DNA of 64,000 nt from Thermus sediminis (GTDB lineage: Bacteria > Deinococcota > Deinococci > Deinococcales > Thermaceae): contig NZ_QURO01000004.1 of the NCBI RefSeq assembly GCF_003426945.1, forward strand, positions 1,178,001-1,242,000, in the 5' to 3' direction. Both the position numbers and the translations under genes were made by a program. Positions 14,814-26,347 of this stretch are shown in pieces. Each line of letters starts with the position of its first letter. The stretch's first letter is position 1. The notes under the pieces were generated by a model. That model was not told the origin of the DNA. It made no database searches and saw only the letters and a list, made by a program, of their open reading frames with translations.

Positions 14814-16646
14814 TCAGTGGGGTCCCCCCCGCCTTTCTAGAGCCTTGTCCAGGTCCTGGGGGAAGCGGAGCACACCCTCCCCAGCCTCCCAGGCCATGTA
14901 GACCAGGTTGGAACTTTTGGGCGGAGGAGACCCTTTCCAGGAGCGGGCCACCATGAGCCCCTTAGAGCGGCTCCCTCCCACGGAGGAGACCAGGTTTTCC
15001 ATAAGACGGAGACGGCCCCGCCCCTTGAGGCTTTTCGCATCGGGCTTGCACTCCACGAACCAGAGGGCGCCCCGGTAGAGGGCAAGGCCGTCCACCTCTG
15101 TGGATTGACTTTCCAGAGCCTCCCTGCCCTCCGGGGGCACGAGGTTCCCGCCCATGAGGGCCACCCCGCCCCTCGAGGCCAAGTACGCCTGGAGGTGGGC
15201 GTAGACGAAGTACTCCAAGGGAAGCCCCTTGAGGCTCGGGCGCTCCTCGGGAGGAAAGGACTGGCCAAAGTGCCGGGCCCAGAGGCGGAAGAAGCGGCCC
15301 ACCAGGGGCGAGGCCTCCCAGGAGGCCTGGACCTCGGCCCAGCGCCTCAGGATCTCCTCCGCCGTGGCCAGGACCTCCGGGTCGGGGCGGACGGAGGGGT
15401 ACGCCTCCTTCAGGCGGTAGCCCCGGAGGGCGAGGAGGTCTTCAGGCCTTCCCTCCTCCCAGGGCACCGGGGCCTCCCCCCCTTCCAGCAAGAGGAGACG
15501 GTCCTCCTCCAGGTAGTGGGCCTGGGTACCCTCCCTTAGGGCCAGGTAGAGCCCGAGGGCCATGGCGTGGGTCCCACCGTTCAGGTTGGCGTGCACGGGG
15601 TGGCGCCGCCTGAGGGCCTCCTCCACCACGGGGGAGAGGAGGTCCCGCACCTCCCAAAGGGCCCAGGGCCCGGGGAGGGGGCCAGCGTGCACCCGTACCC
15701 TTTTGCCCTGGAAGAAGGCCCTTGCCCACCGCAGCCGGTCCTTCATCTCGGGCGTGCTGAGGAGGTACACCTCCTTGGGGCGGGCGTAGAGGTAGGCCCC
15801 GTAGAGGGGCGCGGCCTGCTCCGATACCAGGGCGAGAAGGACGGGGCCCCGGGGCGAGGGCAGGGCCCTGGGGGAAGGCTCCGCCTGCAGGAGGGCGTCC
15901 ACTTGCCGCCTTAGAGGAACCCTAGGGTCCACCAGGAAGACTCTGTTCTCCGAAGCCCAGGCCCGCCAGCGGGCAAGGACGTTTCGCCGTTCTGGAGGGG
16001 GGCGGCTTTGGAGGTTGTCCTCGTGGTAGGGTACCACCGGAAGGCAGAGCTGCCCCCCAAGCCCCTGGGCCTCCTGAGCGAAGCCGGCGAAGGCCTCCCG
16101 GCGCATCTCCTTTCTCCGGTTCTCCAGGAAGGGCCTCACCCAGTAGGGCCGGCCCCGGTAGACCACGAAGAGCCCGCCCTCCCGCCGGGGAAGCCTGGCC
16201 GCGCGGGCTCCCCGGGGGAAGGCCGGGGGTGGGCCCACCTCCTCCCACGTTTCCCCCAAGGGCTCCAGGTAGAGCCGGGCGTACTCCTCCAGGGTGAGGG
16301 CCTCTGCCTCTAGGGAAAGGTCCTCCTCCTCCGGCCAGAGGAAGAGGGCCTTGGGAGCCTCGAGGGGGCGGTGGGCCTCGAGGAGGAAGACCCGCGCCCT
16401 GGGCCGCCGCCAAAGCCCAAGGAGGCGCGCCGCCCAGAGCTTGGGACCGCCCGTGAGGTTGACCCAGACCTCGCCCATATCCCCCTCTGGCGCGGCCGCC
16501 TCGGAAAGGGGCCGCTCCTCAAAGGGGATGCCCTTTTCCTCCAACAGGGCAAAGAGGGCGCGGCGCTTGGCCTCGTAGCCCTCGGTCCAAGGTTGGTGGG
16601 TGTAGAAGAGGGCCCTCGCCGCACCTCCTGCCCTTCGCGCCGTCAA
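14814..16646 (-). CDS. can1: Can1-type CRISPR ancillary nuclease (two CARF domains, PD-(D/E)xK nuclease)
   Basis: The protein shows two CARF-type cyclic-oligoadenylate-binding domains in one chain: VNLTGGPKLWA (residues about 62-72) and VLLALVSEQAAPLYG (about 269-283) with ANLNGGTHAMA (353-363). A C-terminal restriction-like nuclease domain carries E478, E517-V-D519-G and E532-C-K534. This order and size match Can1, the monomeric cA4-activated nickase of type III systems described from T. thermophilus. The first canonical start is TTG at 16646, but the in-frame codons upstream to 16706 encode ALYLSLLGNDPAPAYLGLKL. That is the missing first strand and ligand loop of CARF1, so the real start may be a non-standard AUA at 16706. 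The gene lies downstream of the CRISPR array on the same strand; no cas10 or other cas gene is nearby. Confidence 0.85.
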   Translation of the reverse strand: MTARRAGGAARALFYTHQPWTEGYEAKRRALFALLEEKGIPFEERPLSEAAAPEGDMGEVWVNLTGGPKLWAARLLGLWRRPRARVFLLEAHRPLEAPKALFLWPEEEDLSLEAEALTLEEYARLYLEPLGETWEEVGPPPAFPRGARAARLPRREGGLFVVYRGRPYWVRPFLENRRKEMRREAFAGFAQEAQGLGGQLCLPVVPYHEDNLQSRPPPERRNVLARWRAWASENRVFLVDPRVPLRRQVDALLQAEPSPRALPSPRGPVLLALVSEQAAPLYGAYLYARPKEVYLLSTPEMKDRLRWARAFFQGKRVRVHAGPLPGPWALWEVRDLLSPVVEEALRRRHPVHANLNGGTHAMALGLYLALREGTQAHYLEEDRLLLLEGGEAPVPWEEGRPEDLLALRGYRLKEAYPSVRPDPEVLATAEEILRRWAEVQASWEASPLVGRFFRLWARHFGQSFPPEERPSLKGLPLEYFVYAHLQAYLASRGGVALMGGNLVPPEGREALESQSTEVDGLALYRGALWFVECKPDAKSLKGRGRLRLMENLVSSVGGSRSKGLMVARSWKGSPPPKSSNLVYMAWEAGEGVLRFPQDLDKALERRGGPH

Positions 16647-16721
16647 CTTCAGCCCTAGATACGCGGGGGCTGGGTCGTTGCCTAAAAGGGAGAGGTAGAG
16701 CGCTATGGGCCTTTCGGGACC

Positions 16722-16749
16722 AGTATACCGCCGCTCTTTAGGGGGTTAA
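16722..16749 (-). promoter_or_regulatory. Promoter of can1
   Basis: On the reverse strand, TTAACC (16749-16744) and TATACT (16727-16722) are separated by 16 bp. Transcription would begin near 16715, about 9 nt before the AUA at 16706 and about 70 nt before the TTG at 16646. Confidence 0.5.
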
Positions 16750-16867
16750 GCCGCCGCTTCCTTGTTAGAGCCGGCCCTAGTGGCCGCTAACGGGCTCCAC
16801 AGGCCGAGGAAGGGAAGGTCCAGGGCCCACCACGGCCAAGCCAGGGGTTGGCTTGATGGGGAAGACA

Positions 16868-17203
16868 GTATCAATCCCCTTACGGGGCTAAAGGTTCTGC
16901 AACATGGGCATCCCCGCGGCGGCCCTGGATTGGGCCACGAGTCGCAATCCCCTTACGGGGCTAAAGGTTCTGCAACCCGTTTAGTCTACTCCTTTGAAAA
17001 GCGGTTGCGCCCAGAGTCGCAATCCCCTTACGGGGCTAAAGGTTCTGCAACTCTACCTCAGGGTTACCTGGGGCAGCGAGGTTTACTATGAGTCGCAATC
17101 CCCTTACGGGGCTAAAGGTTCTGCAACACCTATCAGTTCTACTGGTCGGGGGAAAACCTTGACCAGTGTCGCAATCCCCTTACGGGGCTAAAGGTTCTGC
17201 AAC
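16868..17203 (-). CRISPR. CRISPR array: 5 repeats of 36 bp, 4 spacers (37-40 bp), type III-like repeat
   Basis: Repeats lie at 16868-16903, 16941-16976, 17016-17051, 17092-17127 and 17168-17203. Spacers are 37, 39, 40 and 40 bp. On the reverse strand the repeat starts GTTGCAGAACC, contains the hairpin CCCC-GTAA-GGGG and ends ATTGCGAC, the 8-nt handle expected for Thermus type III crRNA. The repeat at 16868 differs at its handle end, as expected for the oldest, leader-distal repeat. This and the handle set the direction as reverse strand, with the leader above 17203. The second half of the repeat resembles a known T. thermophilus type III-associated repeat. Confidence 0.95.
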
Positions 17204-17429
17204 TCTACCCCTCTAAGAATCCCGTCCTGGACGGGGCCGCCGGAGGGGGGTTTTGTGAGAAAGATGAAGTTTGGAATATGCATGGGTGGGAAAACGGGGG
17301 TTTTGGGGGGTTTGGCCCCATGGGAAGCTGGAGGAGAAAGGGCGGAGGGGCATGCATAAGCGAATATCGCCGTCCCCGACGGGAAAAACCTGCTTTCAAG
17401 GTCCCCTCCCGGTTGCCCGGGACAAGGGC
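17204..17429 (-). other. CRISPR leader
   Basis: This stretch has no gene. On the reverse strand it lies between a promoter at 17435 and the first repeat, includes runs of pyrimidines and A/T-rich patches unlike the coding DNA around it, and ends with a small GC hairpin (GTCC-AGGAC region, about 17222-17236) before the first repeat. Confidence 0.6.
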
Positions 17430-17438
17430 ATTATAGCA
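17430..17438 (-). promoter_or_regulatory. Extended -10 promoter of the CRISPR array
   Basis: On the reverse strand a perfect TATAAT (17435-17430) is preceded by TGC, an extended -10. Transcription would start near 17423 and run through the leader into the array. A clear -35 is not visible. Confidence 0.55.
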
Positions 17439-17684
17439 CTTCACCGCAACGGTATACCAGGTTCAAAAGTGTTCCAGAAGTGGGCCTGGGAAGGACACTA
17501 TACGCTATAGAAGCGTAAAGAAGTGCCGTTGCATCGTACAAGCCCCAAGTTTGATAGTAACTATTCTTGGTGGAATTAATGGGCGAAAAAGGGCTTTGGC
17601 CCGGGATGGCCTGTCCTAATCTGGAAAAAAGCCTTAAGGCCTGCGCCGTTCCCAAGGGGCCCCGCCAGGGCGTAGCATGGCCCC
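17439..17684. other. Intergenic region between CRISPR promoter and glcE-like gene
   Basis: No gene is supported here. The stretch is more AT-rich than its surroundings. It contains a short inverted repeat CTATA-CGC-TATAG near 17498-17510, and a possible forward promoter TTGATA (17551-17556) with ATTAAT (17575-17580). Short frames across it have no recognisable protein character. Confidence 0.5.
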
Positions 17685-21752
<4,068 letters not shown>

Positions 21753-21761
21753 ACTCTAGGC

Positions 21762-22223
21762 ATGCTCACCTGGGTGGACCTCCTGGCCCTCTTCAGCCTG
21801 GCCCTGGGGATCGCCTTGGGCTACCGAGGGGGGCTTCCCCTGGCCTTCGCGGGGCTTGGGGTCCTCCTCTACCTCCTTCTGGCCCAGCTCTCGCTTTCCG
21901 GGCCCTGGTGGGGTTTGGGCCTTGGCCTCCTCCTGGGGCTCCTGGGGAAAAGCCTACCCCTCCCCCCCCTCTCCCAGGGCCTCGAGGCCTTTTTGGGCAC
22001 CCTGGGAGGCTTCCTCGTGGGGTTTTTCCTGGCCCTAGCCCTCTGGGCGGGATTTCCTTGGGAAGCGGTGGGGGCCACCCTGCGCTACCCCTCGGTGAAC
22101 CTCCCCACCCCCGTCTACCAAGGGGTGAGCGAAAGCCCTTTCGCCCGGGAGGTCTTCCGCTTGGCCTGGCAGACCCCCTGGCTCCGGAAGGCCCTCGCCC
22201 TAGAGGGCCAGCACCCGCGATAG
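21762..22223 (+). CDS. CvpA-like small membrane protein
   Basis: A 153-residue protein with four hydrophobic helices in the first 100 residues and a start MLTWVDLLALFSLALGIALGYRGG that resembles the CvpA family (colicin V production protein). The soluble C-terminal 40 residues are polar. The role is unknown in this phylum; CvpA relatives affect envelope homeostasis. A -10 TAGACT at 21750-21755, overlapping the pheT stop codon, lies 6 nt before the ATG and suggests a separate leaderless transcript. The 3' end overlaps the convergent pfkA by 24 bp. Confidence 0.7.
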   Translation: MLTWVDLLALFSLALGIALGYRGGLPLAFAGLGVLLYLLLAQLSLSGPWWGLGLGLLLGLLGKSLPLPPLSQGLEAFLGTLGGFLVGFFLALALWAGFPWEAVGATLRYPSVNLPTPVYQGVSESPFAREVFRLAWQTPWLRKALALEGQHPR

Positions 22224-23168
22224 GGAGAGGAGGGCCCGCTTGATATCCTTCCTGCGCTCCACAGCCTCCTCGAGGGGGGTGAACTCCACCTCCCCCTCCA
22301 CCTCTCCCACCATCACCCCGCTGGTCCCCCCGGCCAGGGCCTCCACCGCCGCCGCCCCCAGGCGGCTCGCCAGGATGCGGTCCTTGGCCGTGGGGCTTCC
22401 TCCCCGCTGGATGTGGCCCAGGACCGTGACCCTGGCCTCCACCCTTACGTGCTCCTGAATGGCGGAAAGGAGGCCTGCTGCCCCGCCGGGATAGGCCCCT
22501 TCCGCCACCACCACGATGGAGCTGGTCTTCCCCCGCTTCTGGGACTCCAAAAGCCCCTGGGCGATGGCCCTGGGGTCCACGGGCTCCTCGGGCACGGCGA
22601 TCACCTCCGCACCCCCCGCCAGGCCCACGTCCAGGGCGATGAAGCCCGCGTGCCGCCCCATGACCTCGATGAAGAAGACCCGCTCGTGGCTCGCCGCGGT
22701 GTCCCGGATGCGGTCAATGGCCTCCAAGGCGGTGTTCACCGCGGTGTCAAAGCCAATGGTGTGGTCGGTGCCAAAGAGGTCGTTGTCAATGGTGCCCGGC
22801 ACCCCCACCACCGGCACCCTGTGCTCCTCCACAAGGCGCATGGCCCCGCGGAAAGTGCCGTCCCCACCGATGGCCACCAGGCCCCCTATGCCTGCGGCCT
22901 TCAGCTTAGCCACCGCCTTGGCCCGCCCCTCCTCCGTGAAGAACTCCTGGCTCCGGGCGGTGAGGAGGAGGGTACCCCCCCGCTGCAGGATGTTGGCCAC
23001 GTCCCGCACCCCCAGGGGGACCATCTCCCCCTGAATCATGCCCGCGTAGCCCCGGCGAATGCCCACGACCTCAATCCCCAGGGCGTAGGCCTGGCGCACC
23101 ACGGCCCGGATGGCCGCGTTCATGCCAGGGGCATCGCCCCCGCTGGTGAAAACCCCAATACGCTTCAT
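22200..23168 (-). CDS. pfkA: ATP-dependent 6-phosphofructokinase
   Basis: A 322-residue PfkA. It phosphorylates fructose 6-phosphate in glycolysis. The ATP site is TSGGDAPGMN (residues 8-17). GGDGTFRGA and the catalytic PGTIDNDLFGTD segment with the base Asp are intact, as are EVMGRHAGFIA and LGHIQRGGSP. The length and residues are typical of the allosteric bacterial enzyme (G after GGD marks ATP use). Its ATG overlaps the rsmI stop by 4 bp, so it is translated from the same operon. Confidence 0.97.
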   Translation of the reverse strand: MKRIGVFTSGGDAPGMNAAIRAVVRQAYALGIEVVGIRRGYAGMIQGEMVPLGVRDVANILQRGGTLLLTARSQEFFTEEGRAKAVAKLKAAGIGGLVAIGGDGTFRGAMRLVEEHRVPVVGVPGTIDNDLFGTDHTIGFDTAVNTALEAIDRIRDTAASHERVFFIEVMGRHAGFIALDVGLAGGAEVIAVPEEPVDPRAIAQGLLESQKRGKTSSIVVVAEGAYPGGAAGLLSAIQEHVRVEARVTVLGHIQRGGSPTAKDRILASRLGAAAVEALAGGTSGVMVGEVEGEVEFTPLEEAVERRKDIKRALLSLSRVLAL

Positions 23169-23953
23169 CTATCCTCCACGCTTAGGCGGTAGGCCTCGTT
23201 CCGGGGCACCCCCGCCGCCACCAGGGCGCGGAAGAGGGCCTTCCCGGAAAGGCCTTGGGCCTTGAGCGCCTCATGGAGCCTTCTGGCGTCCGGGGCCGGG
23301 GCCTCCTTGGGCCCCAGGACCAGGACGAACTCCCCCTTGGGCTCGGCGAAACGCCCCAGCGCCTCCCCCAGGCTTCCCCGGAAGACCTCCTCGTGGACCT
23401 TGCTGATCTCCCGGGCCACGGCCGCGGGGTGGGCTTCCCCGTAGACTTCTATGAGGTCCTGAAGGGTTTTCCTAAGGCGGTGGGGGCTTTCGTAGAGCAC
23501 CGCGGTCCTCCCTTCCTGGGCCAGGGCCTGAAGCCTTTCCTTGCGCTCCTTTCCCCCCTTGGGGAGGAAGCCCTCAAAGGTGAAGCGGTGGGTGGGCAGG
23601 CCCGAGGCCACCAGGGCGGGGATGAGGGCAGTGGGACCAGGAAGGGCTTCCACCCGCCAGCCCCATTCTAAGGCCAGGCGCACCAGCTCCGCCCCAGGGT
23701 CCGAGATCCCCGGGGTACCCGCGTCCGTGGCGTAGGCCACGTAGGCGTAGGGGGCGAGGAGGTCCTTGGCCCGGCCCACGGTGTGCCCGTCCAGGCGCAA
23801 GGTGGGGGTGGGGATGCCGTAGTGGCGGAGGAGAAGCCCCGTGCGCCGGGTGTCCTCGCAGGCCACCACCTCCGCCTCCTGCAGCACCCGGAGGGCCCTT
23901 AGGGTGATGTCCTCCAGGTTGCCGATGGGGGTGGGGACCAGAACCAAGCGCAT
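23165..23953 (-). CDS. rsmI: 16S rRNA (cytidine(1402)-2'-O)-methyltransferase
   Basis: A 262-residue tetrapyrrole-methylase-fold enzyme that methylates the ribose of C1402 in the decoding centre. Markers are VPTPIGNLEDITLRA at the N terminus, ACEDTRRTGLLL, ATDAGTPGISDPG and LPGPTALIPALVASG. The C-terminal extension with a lysine/arginine-rich helix is also present. It follows the zinc-ribbon gene after 4 bp and overlaps pfkA by 4 bp. Confidence 0.95.
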   Translation of the reverse strand: MRLVLVPTPIGNLEDITLRALRVLQEAEVVACEDTRRTGLLLRHYGIPTPTLRLDGHTVGRAKDLLAPYAYVAYATDAGTPGISDPGAELVRLALEWGWRVEALPGPTALIPALVASGLPTHRFTFEGFLPKGGKERKERLQALAQEGRTAVLYESPHRLRKTLQDLIEVYGEAHPAAVAREISKVHEEVFRGSLGEALGRFAEPKGEFVLVLGPKEAPAPDARRLHEALKAQGLSGKALFRALVAAGVPRNEAYRLSVEDR

Positions 23954-23957
23954 GGGG

Positions 23958-24449
23958 CTAGAGGAGCACGGGCCTAAGCGCCGCCAGAACCTGGCGGAAG
24001 GGGAGCTCGTAGAGGGAGCCCGAGGGCAGGGTGAACTCCAAAAGGTCCCTGGCCCCGGGGAAGAGGATCCGCCGCAGGACGAGGGGGCCCTGGTCGGTCC
24101 CCACGTGAACGGTCAGGTAGTCGGGCTCCAGGTTGGGCTCGTCCTCCGCCTCCCTGGGAGGCTCCCCGCCCACCCCCTCCTCCAGCCGCCCCAGGGCCTC
24201 TAGAAGCTCGGCCTTGAGGAGGCGCACCTCCTCTAAGGTCCCCCCGGAGAAGCGGAGAACCACCTCCTCCCCCTTCCCAAAGGCCTCGAGGCCCCAAAGG
24301 GGCTCCTTTTCCTCCCCAGGCACCTCCACCACCTCCAAGGTGCCGTCGGAAAGGAGGTGGAGGACCGCACCGCAGGCCTCGCAGTCCAAGAGATCCCCTG
24401 CCTCGTACCCCTCCAGGTCCAGGGGCTCGCCGCAAACCGGGCACACCAT
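23958..24449 (-). CDS. Protein with N-terminal LysW-like zinc ribbon, hypothetical
   Basis: A 163-residue protein that starts MVCPVCGEPLDLEGYEAGD and continues LLDCEACGAVL. The two CxxC pairs and the spacing resemble the amino-group carrier LysW of Thermus lysine biosynthesis. The signature C-terminal EDWGE of LysW, whose Glu carries the substrate, is missing, and instead about 110 residues of unknown fold follow. It is therefore unlikely to be an amino-acid carrier; a structural zinc ribbon is more likely. GGGAGGTGG lies 3 nt before the ATG at 24449; a longer start at 24578 is rejected because the ribbon begins at this Met. It sits between ppa and rsmI. Confidence 0.6.
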   Translation of the reverse strand: MVCPVCGEPLDLEGYEAGDLLDCEACGAVLHLLSDGTLEVVEVPGEEKEPLWGLEAFGKGEEVVLRFSGGTLEEVRLLKAELLEALGRLEEGVGGEPPREAEDEPNLEPDYLTVHVGTDQGPLVLRRILFPGARDLLEFTLPSGSLYELPFRQVLAALRPVLL

Positions 24450-24496
24450 GAACCACCTCCCAGGAGGATCCTGCCCCCCAAAGGGGGAGAGGCTCC

Positions 24497-25024
24497 TCAG
24501 CCCGCGTGGCGAGCGATGCAGGCCCGGACCTCTTCCAAGGCCGCCTCCCGGCCCCGCCAGCCCGTCACCTTCACCCACTTGCCCTTCTTGGCCTCGAGGG
24601 CCTTGTAGGTTTCAAAGAAGTGCTGGATCTCCTGCTTTATGCCCTCAGGTATGTCCCCGATGTCCTGGATGTGGTCCAGGCGTTGGTCCTCAGCTGCCAC
24701 CCCGATGATCTTGGCATCGTTTCCCTTTTCGTCCTCCATGAGGAGGAGGCCCACGGGGCGTACCTCCACCACCACCCCGGGCAGAAGGGGGTAGGTGGAG
24801 AGGACGAGCCCGTCCAGGGGGTCCCCGTCCTCCGCTAGGGTGGAGGGGATGAAGCCGTAGTCCCCGGGGTAGAACTGGGCTCCGGGGAGCACCCTATCCA
24901 GCTTGATCACCCCCAGCTCGGGGTCGTACTCGTACTTGTTGCCTGAGCCCCGGGGGACCTCGATGACCATGTGGACCACCTCGGGAGCACCCTTGCCCAC
25001 GGGAAGGCTCTTCAGGTTCGCCAT
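24497..25024 (-). CDS. ppa: Inorganic pyrophosphatase
   Basis: A 175-residue family I soluble pyrophosphatase that hydrolyses PPi from biosynthetic reactions. Active-site segments include GSGNKYEYD, YPGDYGFIPSTLAEDGDPLDGLVL (acidic metal ligands) and DEKGNDAKIIGV. A hexamer is expected by family. The ATG is preceded by GGAGGGG and, just before this, by a perfect TATAAT, giving a very short leader. It heads the leftward group ppa, zinc-ribbon gene, rsmI, pfkA. Confidence 0.96.
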   Translation of the reverse strand: MANLKSLPVGKGAPEVVHMVIEVPRGSGNKYEYDPELGVIKLDRVLPGAQFYPGDYGFIPSTLAEDGDPLDGLVLSTYPLLPGVVVEVRPVGLLLMEDEKGNDAKIIGVAAEDQRLDHIQDIGDIPEGIKQEIQHFFETYKALEAKKGKWVKVTGWRGREAALEEVRACIARHAG

Positions 25025-25033
25025 AGCCCCTCC

Positions 25034-25039
25034 ATTATA
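25034..25039 (-). promoter_or_regulatory. -10 box of ppa promoter
   Basis: A perfect TATAAT on the reverse strand lies 9 nt before the ppa ATG, with GGAGGGG in between. It is at the 3' end of the ugpQ gene, just below its stop codon, so ppa can be expressed independently of ugpQ. Confidence 0.65.
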
Positions 25040-25664
25040 CGAGGGCCTCTGGAATGTCCGTGACCAGGGCGTCCACTCCCCACGCCGCGAGGGCTCCGGC
25101 CCGGGAGCGATCGTTCACCGTCCAGGCCAGGACCCGGTAGCGGCCCTTGAGCCGGCGCACCTCCTCCTCGGTGAGCAGGGCCTCCCAGGGGTGGACCCAA
25201 TCCACACCCAGGCAGGGGGCGAGCTCCAAGGCCTCGGGCTTCTGGTAGAGGAAGCCCAGAGGCCGTACCCCCAGGCGCCCAAGGCGCACCAGGGCCAGGG
25301 GGTCAAAGGAGCTCACCCAAAGGCGCTCCGAGGGGTAGCGGGCGAGGAGGTGGGCCAGGGCCTCCTCCCTGCCGTCGGTCTCGGGGGGGAGGCTCTTCAG
25401 CTCCACGTTGATCCAGATCTGGGGAAAGGCCTGCAAGACGGCCTCGAGGGTGGGCACGTAGGGGGGGAGTTCCTTCAGGACGAGGCTGGCGATGGGAACC
25501 CCCTTCAGGGTGAAGTCGTGGTGGACCACCAAGACCCCGTCTCGGGTCTGGTGCACGTCCAACTCAAAGCCGTCCAGGCCTAACTCCAGGGCTTTCCTGA
25601 AAGCCTCCAGGGTGTTCTCCCTCACCCCCAGGGCAAGGCCGCGGTGACCTAGGCGGAGAGGCAT
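25035..25664 (-). CDS. ugpQ: Glycerophosphodiester phosphodiesterase
   Basis: A 209-residue GDPD-family TIM barrel. It hydrolyses glycerophosphodiesters to glycerol 3-phosphate and an alcohol. The signature GHRG near residue 6, ENTLEAFRKAL and GFELDVHQTRDGVLVVHHD supply the catalytic His pair and metal-binding Glu and Asp. No signal peptide is seen, so it is cytoplasmic. The Met at 25664 is chosen since the GHRG motif follows at once and a -10 TATACT (25677-25672 on this strand) lies 7 nt upstream; a longer start would cross the divergent promoter. Confidence 0.9.
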   Translation of the reverse strand: MPLRLGHRGLALGVRENTLEAFRKALELGLDGFELDVHQTRDGVLVVHHDFTLKGVPIASLVLKELPPYVPTLEAVLQAFPQIWINVELKSLPPETDGREEALAHLLARYPSERLWVSSFDPLALVRLGRLGVRPLGFLYQKPEALELAPCLGVDWVHPWEALLTEEEVRRLKGRYRVLAWTVNDRSRAGALAAWGVDALVTDIPEALV

Positions 25665-25687
25665 GAGAGGGAGTATACAATGGGGCC
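25665..25687. promoter_or_regulatory. Divergent overlapping promoters of ugpQ and the PH-like gene
   Basis: In 23 bp, the reverse -10 TATACT (25672-25677) and forward -10 TACAAT (25676-25681) overlap by 2 bp. They are followed by 7 and 6 nt, respectively, and then a start codon. Both transcripts are predicted to be leaderless. No -35 is evident. Confidence 0.6.
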
Positions 25688-26347
25688 ATGGGCAAGTACG
25701 AGGAAGCCTTTTCCCGCCTGGCAGAGCGGGCCCTGGCACGCTTGGAGGGGCCCGGGGGGTTCCTGGCCGTGACGGAAACCCACCTGGTGTTGGTGGACGA
25801 GACCGGGGTAAAGAGGATGGCGCTTTCCCGCATCCGCCGGGTGGGCCGCGGCGAGGGAGGGAACCTGGTGGTCCAGGGGGAGGAGGAGACCCTTACCATC
25901 CCCCTGAGGGTCTTTCCCCTGGAGGAGCTCAAGGCCTTCCTGGAGGGCCTTAGGCCCCACGTGGCCCGGGCCCGGAAGGCCACCGCCGCCCCGCCGCCAA
26001 GCCCCCAGGCCTCCCCTCTCCCCAGCCCCGAACCCGCTTCCCACGCCCCAAGCGGGGAGGGCCAGAGGGTCCCCATTTGGGAAGAGGAGGCCCCGCCCAA
26101 GCCCGCCTCGGTGGAGCTAGCCCCGGAGCCCAAGGCGGCGGAAGCCCCAGCCGACACCCCCAGACCCAAGGGGGGTGGAAGCCCTTTGGCCCTTCCCCTA
26201 AAGGCCCTCGCCCTCCTCACCCTGGCCTACACCGTGGCCTTCGTGGCCCTGAACCCCGGGGCCGATCCCTGGGCCCTGGCCGGGGTGGTTTTGGGCGGGC
26301 TTGGGCTGGCCTTGACGGAGTGGTCCTTGGCTACCTCCTCGCGGTAG
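25688..26347 (+). CDS. Hypothetical protein with PH-like N-terminus and two C-terminal membrane helices
   Basis: A 219-residue protein. Residues 1-95 look like a small PH-type beta barrel (FLAVTETHLVLVDETGVKRM, LSRIRRVGRGEGGNLVVQG). Residues 100-165 are a Pro/Ala/Glu-rich linker. Residues 170-212 contain two membrane helices. No known function. Placement directly upstream of comEA, with a 28-bp overlap, suggests co-transcription with the DNA-uptake genes. Predicted leaderless from a -10 TACAAT 6 nt before the ATG. Confidence 0.6.
   Translation: MGKYEEAFSRLAERALARLEGPGGFLAVTETHLVLVDETGVKRMALSRIRRVGRGEGGNLVVQGEEETLTIPLRVFPLEELKAFLEGLRPHVARARKATAAPPPSPQASPLPSPEPASHAPSGEGQRVPIWEEEAPPKPASVELAPEPKAAEAPADTPRPKGGGSPLALPLKALALLTLAYTVAFVALNPGADPWALAGVVLGGLGLALTEWSLATSSR

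Noticed and set aside
14721-14897. Forward frame starting MLAQARMGAPAEDS after the possible riboswitch
   Set aside because: About half of it is antisense to can1; no family similarity and no Shine-Dalgarno sequence. It does not rescue the riboswitch as a gene regulator.
22413-23192. Long forward frame antisense to pfkA
   Set aside because: His/Pro-rich shadow typical of the complement of GC-rich coding DNA; pfkA is certain.
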